64,000 nucleotides of DNA from CAITSH01 sp945892985 (GTDB taxonomy: Bacteria; Pseudomonadota; Gammaproteobacteria; Burkholderiales; SG8-39). Made by a program: the position numbers and the translations under genes. Position 1 is the first letter of the stretch; every line of letters starts with the position of its first letter. The stretch covers positions 113,568 to 177,567 of the forward strand of contig CAMDDU010000002.1 of assembly GCA_945892985.1 (NCBI GenBank), given 5' to 3'. The notes beneath the pieces were generated by a model. The model had not been told where the DNA came from. It worked only from the letters and a program-made list of their open reading frames with translations, and did no database searches. Below are positions 16,991 through 25,914 of the stretch, piece by piece.

Positions 16991-17578
16991 ATGGCTACGA
17001 ATACCAATGGCGCCGCTTCTCCCGCGCGCGAAGACAGCGGCGGCCTGCCTTCGCGGGCATTTTCCGCCTTGCTGCTCGCGCTCAACTCCATTGGCACGAT
17101 CTGGATTTTCATCCTGATGCTGGTGATCATGGTCGATGTGTTTGGGCGTACCGCCTTGTCGCGGCCGTTGCCGGGGGTTGCCGAGCTGGTCAGCCTGTCC
17201 ATAGTCGGCATTGTTTTTTTGCAGATCGCACACACACTGCGCTCGGGCCGCATCACGCGCGTAGACAGCCTCAGTGACTGGCTGGAGCGCCGCTGGCCGC
17301 GTGCGGGTTTTGTGCTGCAGGGCGTTTACAGCCTGCTTGGCGCGACCTTGTTCCTGGTGCTGTTCATCGCCTGCCGGCCCTTGTTCGTTAACGCCTGGAT
17401 CAACAACGAATACGCCGGCGTGGAAGGCTATGTGACCTATCCGTTCTGGCCGATCCGTCTGGTGATGCTGATCGGCTGCGCCTGTTCGACGCTGCAGTAC
17501 CTGATGTTCGCATGGGCGCAGTTTGGCAGGGCCGCCGGTAAGTCCGGCGCTGTTTCGGTCAGCGGAGAGGGCGTATGA
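16991..17578 (+). CDS. dctQ: TRAP transporter small permease DctQ
   Basis: A 195-residue membrane protein with four hydrophobic segments. It shows the DctQ pattern IFILMLVIMVDVFGRTALSRPLPGVAEL and LSIVGIVFLQIAHTLRSGRI, which is typical of the small TRAP subunit. The N-terminal 25 residues are polar and cytosolic. The stop overlaps dctM by four bases (ATGA). It pairs with DctM in the inner membrane. Confidence 0.9.
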   Translation: MATNTNGAASPAREDSGGLPSRAFSALLLALNSIGTIWIFILMLVIMVDVFGRTALSRPLPGVAELVSLSIVGIVFLQIAHTLRSGRITRVDSLSDWLERRWPRAGFVLQGVYSLLGATLFLVLFIACRPLFVNAWINNEYAGVEGYVTYPFWPIRLVMLIGCACSTLQYLMFAWAQFGRAAGKSGAVSVSGEGV

Positions 17579-18885
17579 GCGGCACTGAGATCGCCGGGCT
17601 GTCGATCGCGACAATCCTGGTTTTGATTTACACCGGCATGCATGTGCCGGTGGCCTTTTGCCTGGTGTCGCTGCTCGGGGTTTGGGCGATCAAGGGCAGT
17701 TACGATCAGGCATCGGCGTTGATGGCGCTGGCCGCATCCGATGCGGTGTCCGGTTACGACTTTGGCGTCATCCCGCTGTTCGTGCTGATGGGCTTGCTGG
17801 TCAGCGTTGCCGATCTGGGGCGTGATGCCTTCCTTGCGGCCAACACCCTGCTTGGGCGCATGAAGGGCGGCCTTGGCGTGGCCACGGTTGCGGCCAATGC
17901 CGTGTTTGCCGCGGTGACCGGCGTTTCGATTGCATCGGCGGCGGTGTTCACCAAGGTCGCGGTTCCGGAAATGATCCGCCTCGGTTACCAGCCACGCTTT
18001 GCCGTCGGCGTGGTGGCCGGCAGCTCGGTGCTGGGCATGCTGATCCCGCCCAGCCTGCTGCTGATCATTTACGGCCTGCTGTCGCAGCAGTCGATCGGTG
18101 ACTTGTTCATCGCCGGCGTTGTTCCGGGCCTGCTGCTGGCCGGCGTGTTCGTGGTGATGATTATCTTCATCGCGACCTTCTACCCGAAAATGGTTTACAT
18201 CAAGGCGTCGGACGGCGAGGTGGTGTCGGGTCTGGGTATTGGCGAGGCCTTGCTGCTGCTCGCGCCGCTGGGCGTACTGGCCGCTGTGGTGATCGGCGGC
18301 ATTTATGCCGGCTGGTTCACCGCGACCGAGTCGGGTGCGGTGGGCGCCTTTGGCGCGTTTGTGCTCGCCGGCGTACGCCGCAAGCTGAGTTGGGCCGGCG
18401 TGTGGCGCGTTCTGGTGGAGACGGGGCAGGTCACGGTGTCCATCCTGTTCGTCATCATCGCGGCCAACATTTACACGCGCCTGATCGCCCTGTCCGGCCT
18501 GCCGGCGGTGCTCAACGAGGCGGTGACCAGCGCGCACCTCAGCTTTGTCATGCTGCTGCTGATTTATGCGGTGCTGATCGTCATCATGGGCACCATCCTC
18601 GATGGCATTTCCATCATGCTGATCATGGTGCCGATGTTCCTGCCGCTGATCGCGCCGCACAACGTCAACCTGATCTGGTTCGGCATTGTCACGGTGATCG
18701 CGGTGGAAATCGGCTTGCTGACGCCGCCCTTTGGCCTGTCGGTGTTCGTCATCAAGAGCACACTATCCGACCAGAATATTTCGCTGGGGGATATCTTTGC
18801 CGGCGCCGCGCCCTTCGCCATCGCAATGTTCTTTGTCCTGCTGCTGATCATTTTCGTGCCTTCTATCGCCACCGTGTTGCTCTAG
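17575..18885 (+). CDS. dctM: TRAP transporter large permease DctM
   Basis: A 436-residue protein with about twelve hydrophobic segments. Diagnostic DctM stretches include GYDFGVIPLFVLMGLLVSVA, AVTGVSIASAAVFTKVAVPEM and GSSVLGMLIPPSLLLIIYGL. ILDGISIMLIMVPMFLPLI and LLTPPFGLSVFVIKS follow near the end. It forms the sodium-coupled transport channel. It is translationally coupled to dctQ and converges on the CocE gene downstream. Confidence 0.93.
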   Translation: MSGTEIAGLSIATILVLIYTGMHVPVAFCLVSLLGVWAIKGSYDQASALMALAASDAVSGYDFGVIPLFVLMGLLVSVADLGRDAFLAANTLLGRMKGGLGVATVAANAVFAAVTGVSIASAAVFTKVAVPEMIRLGYQPRFAVGVVAGSSVLGMLIPPSLLLIIYGLLSQQSIGDLFIAGVVPGLLLAGVFVVMIIFIATFYPKMVYIKASDGEVVSGLGIGEALLLLAPLGVLAAVVIGGIYAGWFTATESGAVGAFGAFVLAGVRRKLSWAGVWRVLVETGQVTVSILFVIIAANIYTRLIALSGLPAVLNEAVTSAHLSFVMLLLIYAVLIVIMGTILDGISIMLIMVPMFLPLIAPHNVNLIWFGIVTVIAVEIGLLTPPFGLSVFVIKSTLSDQNISLGDIFAGAAPFAIAMFFVLLLIIFVPSIATVLL

Positions 18886-18906
18886 CGGCGGGCGACTTTG
18901 CCGCCC

Positions 18907-20676
18907 TCAGCAGGAGGGCGGCACCACCGGCAGCAGCAGGTAGGGCGGTTGGGCGCCGTCAAAGTGCAGGGTCACTTCATTGTCGAACACGGCCGGGGGT
19001 CGGTCCTTGGCGTCGATGTGGCGGAACGGACCGACACCGGTTGAGGGCTGGCCGATCTGGCCGGCGCCGCCGCCCAGGTCGCCCGGATATTCGTAATCCT
19101 TGCCGCGAATCGTCAGGGCTATGCGGTAACCCGCTGGAGCGACAAAGCAGGTTGGCAGGATCTCTATCGCCAGATCACAGGCAGTACCCGGAACCAGCTT
19201 TTGCACTTCGTCATGCGTGTGATAAGGCCGGTAGGGGAGCGAGGCCGCCGTATCGAGCTTGCGCGACGAGGCGCGCAGCCAGCCGTGGGTCATCGGCGTG
19301 TGCGGATCGTTCGATCCGGAGTAGGTGATCTCCTTCATGTCCGGCGTGAACAGCCGCAGAATAAGGAACAGGTCAGCGTCCTCGGTTGAAGAGGACACGC
19401 GCAACTGCGCCGCCGACGGACCGATGATATGCGTGTCCTGCGCCAGGGGCGGCGTGAGGAAGGTCACGCCGTCGCCCATCGACTTAAAGCGCACGGCGTG
19501 TGCTGCCATGGGTGGCTGTGGCTGCGTTTCGAGCGAGGCGCGGACCGGATCGAGGTAGAGCCGGGTCCAGGTCGTTCCGGTCAGCGGCCAGTTGTCATCC
19601 TTGCGCGCAGCCAGCGCGCTAACCGGCACGGTCGGGTTGCGCACCAGCATCTGCACGCGCGGCTCCGCCGCCCAGCCCTTGTCCTCGCCTTTGAGGAAGT
19701 GCGCGAAAAAGCGCTTTTGCAGCGCGATGCCGGTCGATGTGTAGAACTCGGTCCAGTGTTCGTGGCAATGAAAGTCCAGCCACTTCTGCTTTGATTGCGC
19801 GCGCAGGTAGCCTTCGATGTTGCCGCGCAAATGCAGGCCCTGCCCGCCCCAGTTTCCCGAGGAGAGCAGCGGTACGGTGATCTTGGAGAAATCGGGCAGG
19901 CGCTCCTTCCAGAAGGCATCCGAGGCGAGACGGTTCTCGCGCACGTCCGCGCGCCAGTCATGGCGCGTCGCGGCCAGCGCCGCTGCATCGGCCGTGTTTG
20001 GTCCGGAAACCCAGTCATCGACGATATGGCTGCGCCAGCCGCGCTCACCCAGGCCGTGCTGCACCGGCAGCACGTATTTGTCGAACCAGAGGTCGCCGAA
20101 CAGGGACAGTATTCCTCCCTGGCGCGTGAACTCGCGGTAAAAATCAGAGCACCCTTCCCACACGCAAATGGCGGCCAGATGGGGCGGTTGCAGCGCCGCC
20201 ACCTGCCATTGGTTCATGGCGAGGTAGGACACGCCGCTCAGGCCGACGCGTCCGCTCGACCAGTCCTGCACGCCCGCCCATTCGATGCACTCGTAGAAGT
20301 CCCGCGTCTCGCGCGTCGAGAGCAAGTCCATCAGGCCGGGCGAACGCCCGGTGCCGCGCACATCGACGCGCACCAGCACATAGCCCTCGGGCACGAAGCG
20401 CTCGGGGTCGGGGAACTCGTAGTTCTGGAAACGGTTGCTGGACAGCGTGAGGATCTGCGGCTCGTGCTTTGACAGCATCTTCCACTGACCGCCCCAGACC
20501 TCGTCCTGGAAGGACAGCCACTTGCCGTAAGGCGTGGCACCCAGCAGCACCGGATAGCGGCCCATGTCATTGGGCCGGAAGACATCGCAGCGCAACACCA
20601 CCCCGTCGCTCATGGTGACCGGGACGTCCCAGTCTATGCGCATGTCACCGACAATTTCGCTTTGGTGTGTACTCAA
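18907..20676 (-). CDS. CocE/NonD-family hydrolase
   Basis: About 589 residues. I place the start at a TTG (20676) because AGGAG lies seven bases before it and the product then begins MSTHQSEIVGDMRIDWDVP, matching the starts of the other two CocE sequences in the window. The nucleophile is in VGLSGVSYLAMNQW and the likely His in HCHEHWTEF; the shared motif NWGGQGLHLRGN replaces the usual Trp-Tyr-Asp acid site. It is the last gene of a minus-strand run with an XDH-like subunit and BKACE. The substrate is unknown. Confidence 0.88.
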   Translation of the reverse strand: MSTHQSEIVGDMRIDWDVPVTMSDGVVLRCDVFRPNDMGRYPVLLGATPYGKWLSFQDEVWGGQWKMLSKHEPQILTLSSNRFQNYEFPDPERFVPEGYVLVRVDVRGTGRSPGLMDLLSTRETRDFYECIEWAGVQDWSSGRVGLSGVSYLAMNQWQVAALQPPHLAAICVWEGCSDFYREFTRQGGILSLFGDLWFDKYVLPVQHGLGERGWRSHIVDDWVSGPNTADAAALAATRHDWRADVRENRLASDAFWKERLPDFSKITVPLLSSGNWGGQGLHLRGNIEGYLRAQSKQKWLDFHCHEHWTEFYTSTGIALQKRFFAHFLKGEDKGWAAEPRVQMLVRNPTVPVSALAARKDDNWPLTGTTWTRLYLDPVRASLETQPQPPMAAHAVRFKSMGDGVTFLTPPLAQDTHIIGPSAAQLRVSSSTEDADLFLILRLFTPDMKEITYSGSNDPHTPMTHGWLRASSRKLDTAASLPYRPYHTHDEVQKLVPGTACDLAIEILPTCFVAPAGYRIALTIRGKDYEYPGDLGGGAGQIGQPSTGVGPFRHIDAKDRPPAVFDNEVTLHFDGAQPPYLLLPVVPPSC

Positions 20677-20754
20677 GTGCTTGCTCCTACAGGCAGGTTT
20701 CTGCATCGCCGGCGGCGCTAACGCCGGCTGGAAAGCCAATACTGGCGCGGGTTT

Positions 20755-21645
20755 TCAGGCGATGCCGAATATTTCCCTGGCGTCGGCGACGCTGGCCACT
20801 TCGCGGCCGAAGTCGCGGGCGATACGCGCCATCGCCGCCACCAGCTCATGGTTGTGTTTGGCCGGTTTGCCGTCGGGCAGGTAGATGTTGTCCTCGAAGC
20901 CGACCCGGACAATGTCGCAGCCCATGGCGACGCCCAGCGCATTCATTGGAAATTGCTCGCGGTCGGTGGCCAGCACCGCCCACTTGGCTTGCGGAAACAG
21001 GCGCTCACCTTCGGACTGTGCGAACACCAAATGGCGCGCTGTGGGTGGCATCGCGCCAAAGCCCATGCAGTAGTCCAGCCAGAAGTTGCTGCTCTTCTTG
21101 TCGAACAGGCCCTCGTCGGCAAGACGCATGGCGTTGTTGAGAAAACCGGTATCGGCGATTTCCATTTCCCAGGGCAGGCCTTTTTTAACGATGGCGGCGA
21201 TGTTTTTGCGCAGGAAGGCGGGCGTGTTCTGGTAGGTCGCGTCGGGCTTGTAGGCGCTGCTGCCGCCGGGGCGCCAGATGTCCCAGCTGCCCGGTGGAAT
21301 GGTGGCAAGATCCTGCTTGGGGTCCAGTGACAGCAGTCCCATGCGCTCGTCGGTGCCCGGGCGCAGGCCGCTGCCGGTGATGCCGATACCGGTGGTGGTC
21401 TGGATCAGCATGTCGCACTTGGCGCGCACGCGCCGGATGATGTCGGAGTAGATCGCCGGGTCGGCGCTGCCCTGCTTGCTCACCGGGTCGCGTGCATGGA
21501 TGTGCAGCACCGAGGCGCCCGCCTCGAGGCAGCGCACGCCCTCCTCGGCGATCTCTTTGGGTGTGAGCGGCACATGGGCGCCTTCGCGGTCCATGGCGTT
21601 GCCGCCTGTGGGTGCGACCAGGATCACCAGTTTTTTCTTTGTCAT
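20755..21645 (-). CDS. beta-keto acid cleavage enzyme (BKACE, formerly DUF849)
   Basis: A 296-residue TIM-barrel protein. The zinc-binding motif ASVLHIHARDP near residue 48 and the opening LVILVAPTGGNAMDREGAHVP identify the 3-keto-5-aminohexanoate cleavage (Kce) superfamily. Further conserved blocks are QTTTGIGITG and VRVGFEDNIYLPDG. These enzymes condense a beta-keto acid with acetyl-CoA, giving a CoA ester and acetoacetate. The substrate residue pattern cannot be assigned by eye. It sits between the XDH-like subunit and CocE genes, so a keto acid made in that route is the likely substrate. Confidence 0.93.
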   Translation of the reverse strand: MTKKKLVILVAPTGGNAMDREGAHVPLTPKEIAEEGVRCLEAGASVLHIHARDPVSKQGSADPAIYSDIIRRVRAKCDMLIQTTTGIGITGSGLRPGTDERMGLLSLDPKQDLATIPPGSWDIWRPGGSSAYKPDATYQNTPAFLRKNIAAIVKKGLPWEMEIADTGFLNNAMRLADEGLFDKKSSNFWLDYCMGFGAMPPTARHLVFAQSEGERLFPQAKWAVLATDREQFPMNALGVAMGCDIVRVGFEDNIYLPDGKPAKHNHELVAAMARIARDFGREVASVADAREIFGIA

Positions 21646-21656
21646 GATTCTTGTTC

Positions 21657-21684
21657 CTTGTTGTTTGTTGCTTGTTGTTTGTTG
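21657..21684 (-). repeat. perfect 14-bp tandem duplication upstream of BKACE
   Basis: On the minus strand two identical copies of CAACAAACAACAAG stand immediately before the GGAACAAG ribosome site and the ATG at 21645. Confidence 0.9.
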
Positions 21685-21686
21685 AT

Positions 21687-24041
21687 TTATTTTTTAGCGC
21701 ATGTATTTTTATTGCCGGCGTCGCGGATGCTCTGCCAGACGCGTTGCGGCGTCGCCGGCATGGCCATGTCGCGCACGCCAAGAGGCCGTAGTGCATCCAG
21801 GATAGCTTCGATGATGGCCGGCGGCGCCGGCACCGCACCGGCTTCCCCCACGCCCTTGACGCCGAGCGGGTTGGAGGTGCTTGGTACCTCTTCGAAGCCC
21901 ACCTCGATATGCGGAAAATCATCGGCGCGGGGCATGCAGTAGTCGCTGAAGGTGCCAGAGAGCAATTGCCCTGATTGAGCATCGTAGACCACTTCCTCCA
22001 TCAGAGCCTGCCCCGCGCCCTGTGCCAGGCCGCCGTGCACCTGGCCTTCGCAGATGAGCGGGTTGATGATGCGACCGAGGTCGTCAACCACGGCGTATCG
22101 GTCGATGCGCACGACGCCGGTCTCCGCGTCGACGACGACTTCGCAGACATGGCAGCCGTTGGGATGGTTTTGTCCGTCGCTCGAATACATCGCGCTCGCC
22201 TCGAGGCCGGTGTTCAGATGCCCGGGGAGGCCGCGCGGTCGGAACGCCGCGCGGGCCACCTCGGTCAGTGCGATGCCGCGGTCGGTGCCCGCTATGGTGA
22301 AGCTGCCGTCGACGAATTGCAGGTCGGCCTCGGCCGCCTCCAGCAGATGGGCGGCGATGGGTCTGGCTTTTTCGATGATGCTGTCTGCCGCCATGCGCAG
22401 GGCGCCGCTGGCGATCATGGAGCTGCGTGCCGCATAGGTGCCGCGGCCGAAGGCCACCTGGTCGGTGTCACCCTGCATGAATTGTATCGACGCGTAGGGC
22501 TGGCCCAGCCACTCGGCCACCAGTTGCGCATAAGTGGTGGCGTGGCCCTGACCATGCGAGTGGGTGCCGGCGAGTATGGTCACGCCGCCGGTCGGGTCGT
22601 AGCGCAGTTCCAGTCGTTCGTTGAAACGCCCGCCCGCCTCGATGTAATAGGCCATGGCGCGGCCGCGCAGCAAGCGAAGAGGCGTGCTGGCTTTTTCGGT
22701 TGCGGCGCGGCGCGCGGCAAAACCGTCCCAGTCGGCGAGCCGCAGGCAGTGATCCATGGTGCGCGCGAATTCGCCGGTATCGTATTTGAGTTCGGTCGGC
22801 GTCTGGTAGGGCATGGCCGATGCCGGAATGAAATTGCGCCGGCGGATCTCGACCGGATCGATGCCCAGTTCGCGCGCCGCTGATTCAAGCAGGCGCTCGA
22901 CCAGGATGATGGCCTCTGGCCGGCCGGCGCCACGGTAGGCCGAGGTCGGCGACATATTGGTGAACACACCCTTGCCAATGACATCGACCGCCTGCACGTC
23001 ATACACATTGGGCAGCAATTTCATCGCGTAATCGACCGGCGTCACCGCGCCGTGAAAGGCGTAGGCGCCGATGGCATGCCAGCCGCGGGCGCGGATGCCA
23101 AGAATGCGGCCGGCCGCGTCAAGCGCCATCGAACCTTCGACCACCTGGTCGCGGCCGTGGTTGTCGCCCAGCAGTGAATCGGAGCGTGTTGCAACCCACT
23201 TTACCGGCCGGCCGCAACGGCGCGATGCCCATAGCACCAGCGCGTCCTCCAGGTAGGGATGAATCTTCACGCCGAAGCCGCCGCCGACATCGCCCGAGAC
23301 CACACGCAGGCGGTTTTCTGCAATGTGCAGGATTTCGCGCGCCAGAATGCCGCGCCCGCTGTGCGGTGCCTGCGAAGTGGCGTAGAGCGTGTACTTTTCT
23401 TCGGCGGCGTTGTAGTCGCCGATGGCGCCGCGCGGCTCTATCGGATTGGCGCTGACGCGGTTGTTGCGGATTTTCAGCGACACCACCTTGTGCGCGCCGG
23501 CAAAGGCGGCATCGGTCCTCGCCTTGTCGCCAAAGGCGATGGTGAAAGAGACATTGTCGGCGCAGCCCGCCCATATTTTCAGCGCATCGGGTTTGATCGC
23601 CTCCTCGGCGCTCATCAGCACCGGCAATGGCGCGTAGTCGACGGTGATTTGTTCGGCGGCATCGCGCGCCTGCTGCACCGTCTCGGCCACGACAAAGGCG
23701 ACGCGGTCACCGACGCAGCGCACGCGGTCGCGCACCAGCAGCGGCCGCAGCGTGCGAAAGCCCGGCGGGCCGCCGCGCTCGTCGGCGATGTAGATGGTGG
23801 GGAAGGCGCCGATTCCATCGGCCTCGACATCGGCGCCGGTGAGTACGCACACCACGCCGGGCATGGATGCGGCCACAGTGGTGTCGATGTGTGTGATGTC
23901 CGCATGTGCGTGCGTTGAGAGCAGCACCACGCCGTGGCACTGGCGTGGTAGCGCTATGTCATCGAGGTAACGTCCGCGTCCGGTGAGGAATCGCGCATCT
24001 TCCACTCGGCGCACAGACTGGCCGATGCCGTACTTATTCAC
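21687..24041 (-). CDS. xanthine dehydrogenase-family molybdopterin-binding subunit
   Basis: About 784 residues starting at GTG 24041 (VNKYGIGQSVRRVEDARFL), the usual start and length of this family; the open frame further upstream has no conserved sequence. Typical features are FLTGRGRYLDDI, FGVKIHPYLEDALVLWASRR, the AYRGAGRPEA loop of the CoxL form II group and the catalytic Glu in GVKGVGEAGAVPAPP near the C-terminus. Such subunits hold the Mo-cofactor and hydroxylate aldehydes or N-heterocycles. The FAD and 2Fe-2S subunits normally encoded beside it are absent here, so it is an orphan within the window. It begins a minus-strand unit with BKACE and CocE. Confidence 0.9.
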   Translation of the reverse strand: MNKYGIGQSVRRVEDARFLTGRGRYLDDIALPRQCHGVVLLSTHAHADITHIDTTVAASMPGVVCVLTGADVEADGIGAFPTIYIADERGGPPGFRTLRPLLVRDRVRCVGDRVAFVVAETVQQARDAAEQITVDYAPLPVLMSAEEAIKPDALKIWAGCADNVSFTIAFGDKARTDAAFAGAHKVVSLKIRNNRVSANPIEPRGAIGDYNAAEEKYTLYATSQAPHSGRGILAREILHIAENRLRVVSGDVGGGFGVKIHPYLEDALVLWASRRCGRPVKWVATRSDSLLGDNHGRDQVVEGSMALDAAGRILGIRARGWHAIGAYAFHGAVTPVDYAMKLLPNVYDVQAVDVIGKGVFTNMSPTSAYRGAGRPEAIILVERLLESAARELGIDPVEIRRRNFIPASAMPYQTPTELKYDTGEFARTMDHCLRLADWDGFAARRAATEKASTPLRLLRGRAMAYYIEAGGRFNERLELRYDPTGGVTILAGTHSHGQGHATTYAQLVAEWLGQPYASIQFMQGDTDQVAFGRGTYAARSSMIASGALRMAADSIIEKARPIAAHLLEAAEADLQFVDGSFTIAGTDRGIALTEVARAAFRPRGLPGHLNTGLEASAMYSSDGQNHPNGCHVCEVVVDAETGVVRIDRYAVVDDLGRIINPLICEGQVHGGLAQGAGQALMEEVVYDAQSGQLLSGTFSDYCMPRADDFPHIEVGFEEVPSTSNPLGVKGVGEAGAVPAPPAIIEAILDALRPLGVRDMAMPATPQRVWQSIRDAGNKNTCAKK

Positions 24042-24146
24042 GTGTATTTGCTTGCCGTAAGATGCATCGGGCAGATAGTATAGCGCACAGGTTTTTTTCA
24101 AAATCACAGACAAATGCTGCTGCGTCGCAGCATCCCGGAGGATTTG

Positions 24147-24174
24147 CAATGAAGGTTTTTCAATGAAGATTTCA
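24147..24174 (+). repeat. 14-bp tandem duplication creating a mini-ORF at a start codon
   Basis: Two adjacent 14-base copies (CAATGAAGGTTTTT and CAATGAAGATTTCA) each contain an ATG. The first ATG (24149), well spaced from GGAGG, opens a five-codon ORF (MKVFQ) whose TGA overlaps the second ATG, the start of the Bug gene. Confidence 0.75.
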
Positions 24175-25128
24175 CGTTCCGTTTTGTCATTTCTTGCCGC
24201 GCTGTTGTTTGCATCGGTGGCCTGTGCACAGGAAAAATATCCGTCCAAGCCGTTGACCGTGGTGGTGCCTTACGCCACCGGCACCACCACCGACCTTATC
24301 GCGCGCGCCTTCGCGCCCAAGTTGCAGGAAATCCTCGGCCAACCGGTGATCGTGCAAAACCGGCCCGGCGCCGGCGGCACCATCGCCACCCTGTCGGTGG
24401 CGACAGCAGCGTCCGATGGCTACACGCTGCTGATGGCCAATTCCACGCATGCCATCAACCCGACGCTCTATACCAAGCTGTCCTATGACAGCAAGCGTGA
24501 TTTTTCCGGTGTTGCGCTGGTGGCCGAGTCGGCCTACCTCATCGTCGCGGGCCCGCAATTGGGCGCGAAGACACTGCGTGAATTTGTGGCGATGGCCAAG
24601 GCAAAGCCCGGCGGTATCAACTACGCCTCGGCCGGCGTGGGCACCTCGACGCATCTTGCGGCGGCATACTTCAGCAATCTTGCCGGCATCGATATCGTGC
24701 ATGTGCCTTACAAAAATTCCTCCGATTACATCGCCGACCTGATCAGTGGCCGCGTGCAGGTGAGCTTTGTGCCCACCGCCTTCCTGCTCACGCACATCAA
24801 GTCGGGCAAGTTGATGGCGCTGGGGGTGTCGACGCGCGATGCGATGAAAACGCCGCTGGAGGTGCCCAGCACGCGCGAGGCCGGTATTGACTACGAATAC
24901 ACCGCCTGGTTCGGGCTGCTCGCGCCATCCAAGGTATCGCCGGCGATCCTTGAGCAATTGAGCCGCGCAGTGCGCACCGCCCAGGATCACCCGGACATCA
25001 AGGCTGAGTTTTCCAAGCTAGGCCTGTCGGCACGCAACGTGCCGCTCGCCGAGTTTGACGCCTACATCAGGACCGATATGGACAAGCTCGGTCCGTTCGT
25101 GAAGGCGAGCGGCGCCAAGGCCGAGTAG
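24163..25128 (+). CDS. TctC/Bug-family binding protein
   Basis: A 321-residue secreted binding protein with signal peptide (MKISRSVLSFLAALLFASVACA). The mature start QEKYPSKPLTVVVPYATGTTTD, QNRPGAGGTIATLSVA and DGYTLLMAN are family hallmarks. Translation probably depends on a five-codon mini-ORF that ends at its start codon. It is divergent from the XDH-like gene across 121 bases and converges on the cupin gene. It has no permease partner nearby. Confidence 0.9.
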   Translation: MKISRSVLSFLAALLFASVACAQEKYPSKPLTVVVPYATGTTTDLIARAFAPKLQEILGQPVIVQNRPGAGGTIATLSVATAASDGYTLLMANSTHAINPTLYTKLSYDSKRDFSGVALVAESAYLIVAGPQLGAKTLREFVAMAKAKPGGINYASAGVGTSTHLAAAYFSNLAGIDIVHVPYKNSSDYIADLISGRVQVSFVPTAFLLTHIKSGKLMALGVSTRDAMKTPLEVPSTREAGIDYEYTAWFGLLAPSKVSPAILEQLSRAVRTAQDHPDIKAEFSKLGLSARNVPLAEFDAYIRTDMDKLGPFVKASGAKAE

Positions 25129-25155
25129 GCCCGCAGCTGGCTGCGCGCGCTTTCC

Positions 25156-25734
25156 TTAGCGCGCCGCCAGGGCCTGCTGGAGTCCGGGCTCAAAAGCGCC
25201 GTCCACCAGAATGAAGGCGATGCGGCAGGGCTTGCCCGAGCGGTTGCTCCAGGCGTGGTTGGTGCCGCATTGCACCGTCACGTCACCGGCCTTGAGCAGT
25301 ACCTCAGAGTCATCCAGTATCAGCGTCAGTTCGCCCTCGAGGACGATGGCGTAATCAATCGTCTCGGTGCGGTGCATCAGCGGGTGCACGCCGCTCGAAG
25401 CAAAGGTCGACGCGGCACTGTTGCCGAGGAACTCGAACATTTTTTTCGAGGCCACCGCATCCATGTTGTCCATACGGCCGCCATCGGGCGGTATCTCGCT
25501 GATGCGGATCACCGTGCCGTTTTTGGCCGGCAGTTGGCGGCGCGGCCCCAGCGTCGGCTCGGGTGCGGCACATTCGATATGCGCCGGCGTTTCGCCGGTG
25601 CGCCACACATCGGTGGCGCTGTAGCCCGGGCGAAGCTCGGTGGTATGCACAAAGGGCGCCGGCGCATCGGATACGACGATGGCCTTGCCGTTCTTGTCGT
25701 GTCCGGTGACCACACGGCGTACGGGTCTGCTCAT
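25156..25734 (-). CDS. cupin-domain protein
   Basis: About 192 residues from MSRPVRRVVTGHD; the ATG at 25734 has GGAGAG upstream, and the longer open frame is not protein-like. A single cupin barrel is in the C-terminal half: HPLMHRTETIDYAIVLEGEL is motif one, with the metal-binding His/His/Glu pattern, and LKAGDVTVQCGTNHAWSN is motif two with the last His. Proteins of this layout are small metal-dependent dioxygenases, isomerases or sensors. It is divergent from the racemase-like gene and probably belongs to the same function. Confidence 0.85.
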   Translation of the reverse strand: MSRPVRRVVTGHDKNGKAIVVSDAPAPFVHTTELRPGYSATDVWRTGETPAHIECAAPEPTLGPRRQLPAKNGTVIRISEIPPDGGRMDNMDAVASKKMFEFLGNSAASTFASSGVHPLMHRTETIDYAIVLEGELTLILDDSEVLLKAGDVTVQCGTNHAWSNRSGKPCRIAFILVDGAFEPGLQQALAAR

Positions 25735-25914
25735 GGCGCGCTCTCCATTTGATTTTGTTTTGTTGAAGCAACGATTCTCCGTCAGCAGACGGCTTGCTGC
25801 AACGGTTGCTGTACGAGGATAAATTGTGTTGCGCATCAGGCCGTCGGCGAAAAATGTGATACAAGGAAAGAAGGCAAAATCATTGTCGTATCTGTTCCCG
25901 GGAGGGATGAGTTG

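Noticed and set aside
17437..18660. Minus-strand reading frame of 407 codons opposite dctM
   Set aside because: His/Gln/Arg-rich antisense of a membrane protein gene, an artefact of codon use.
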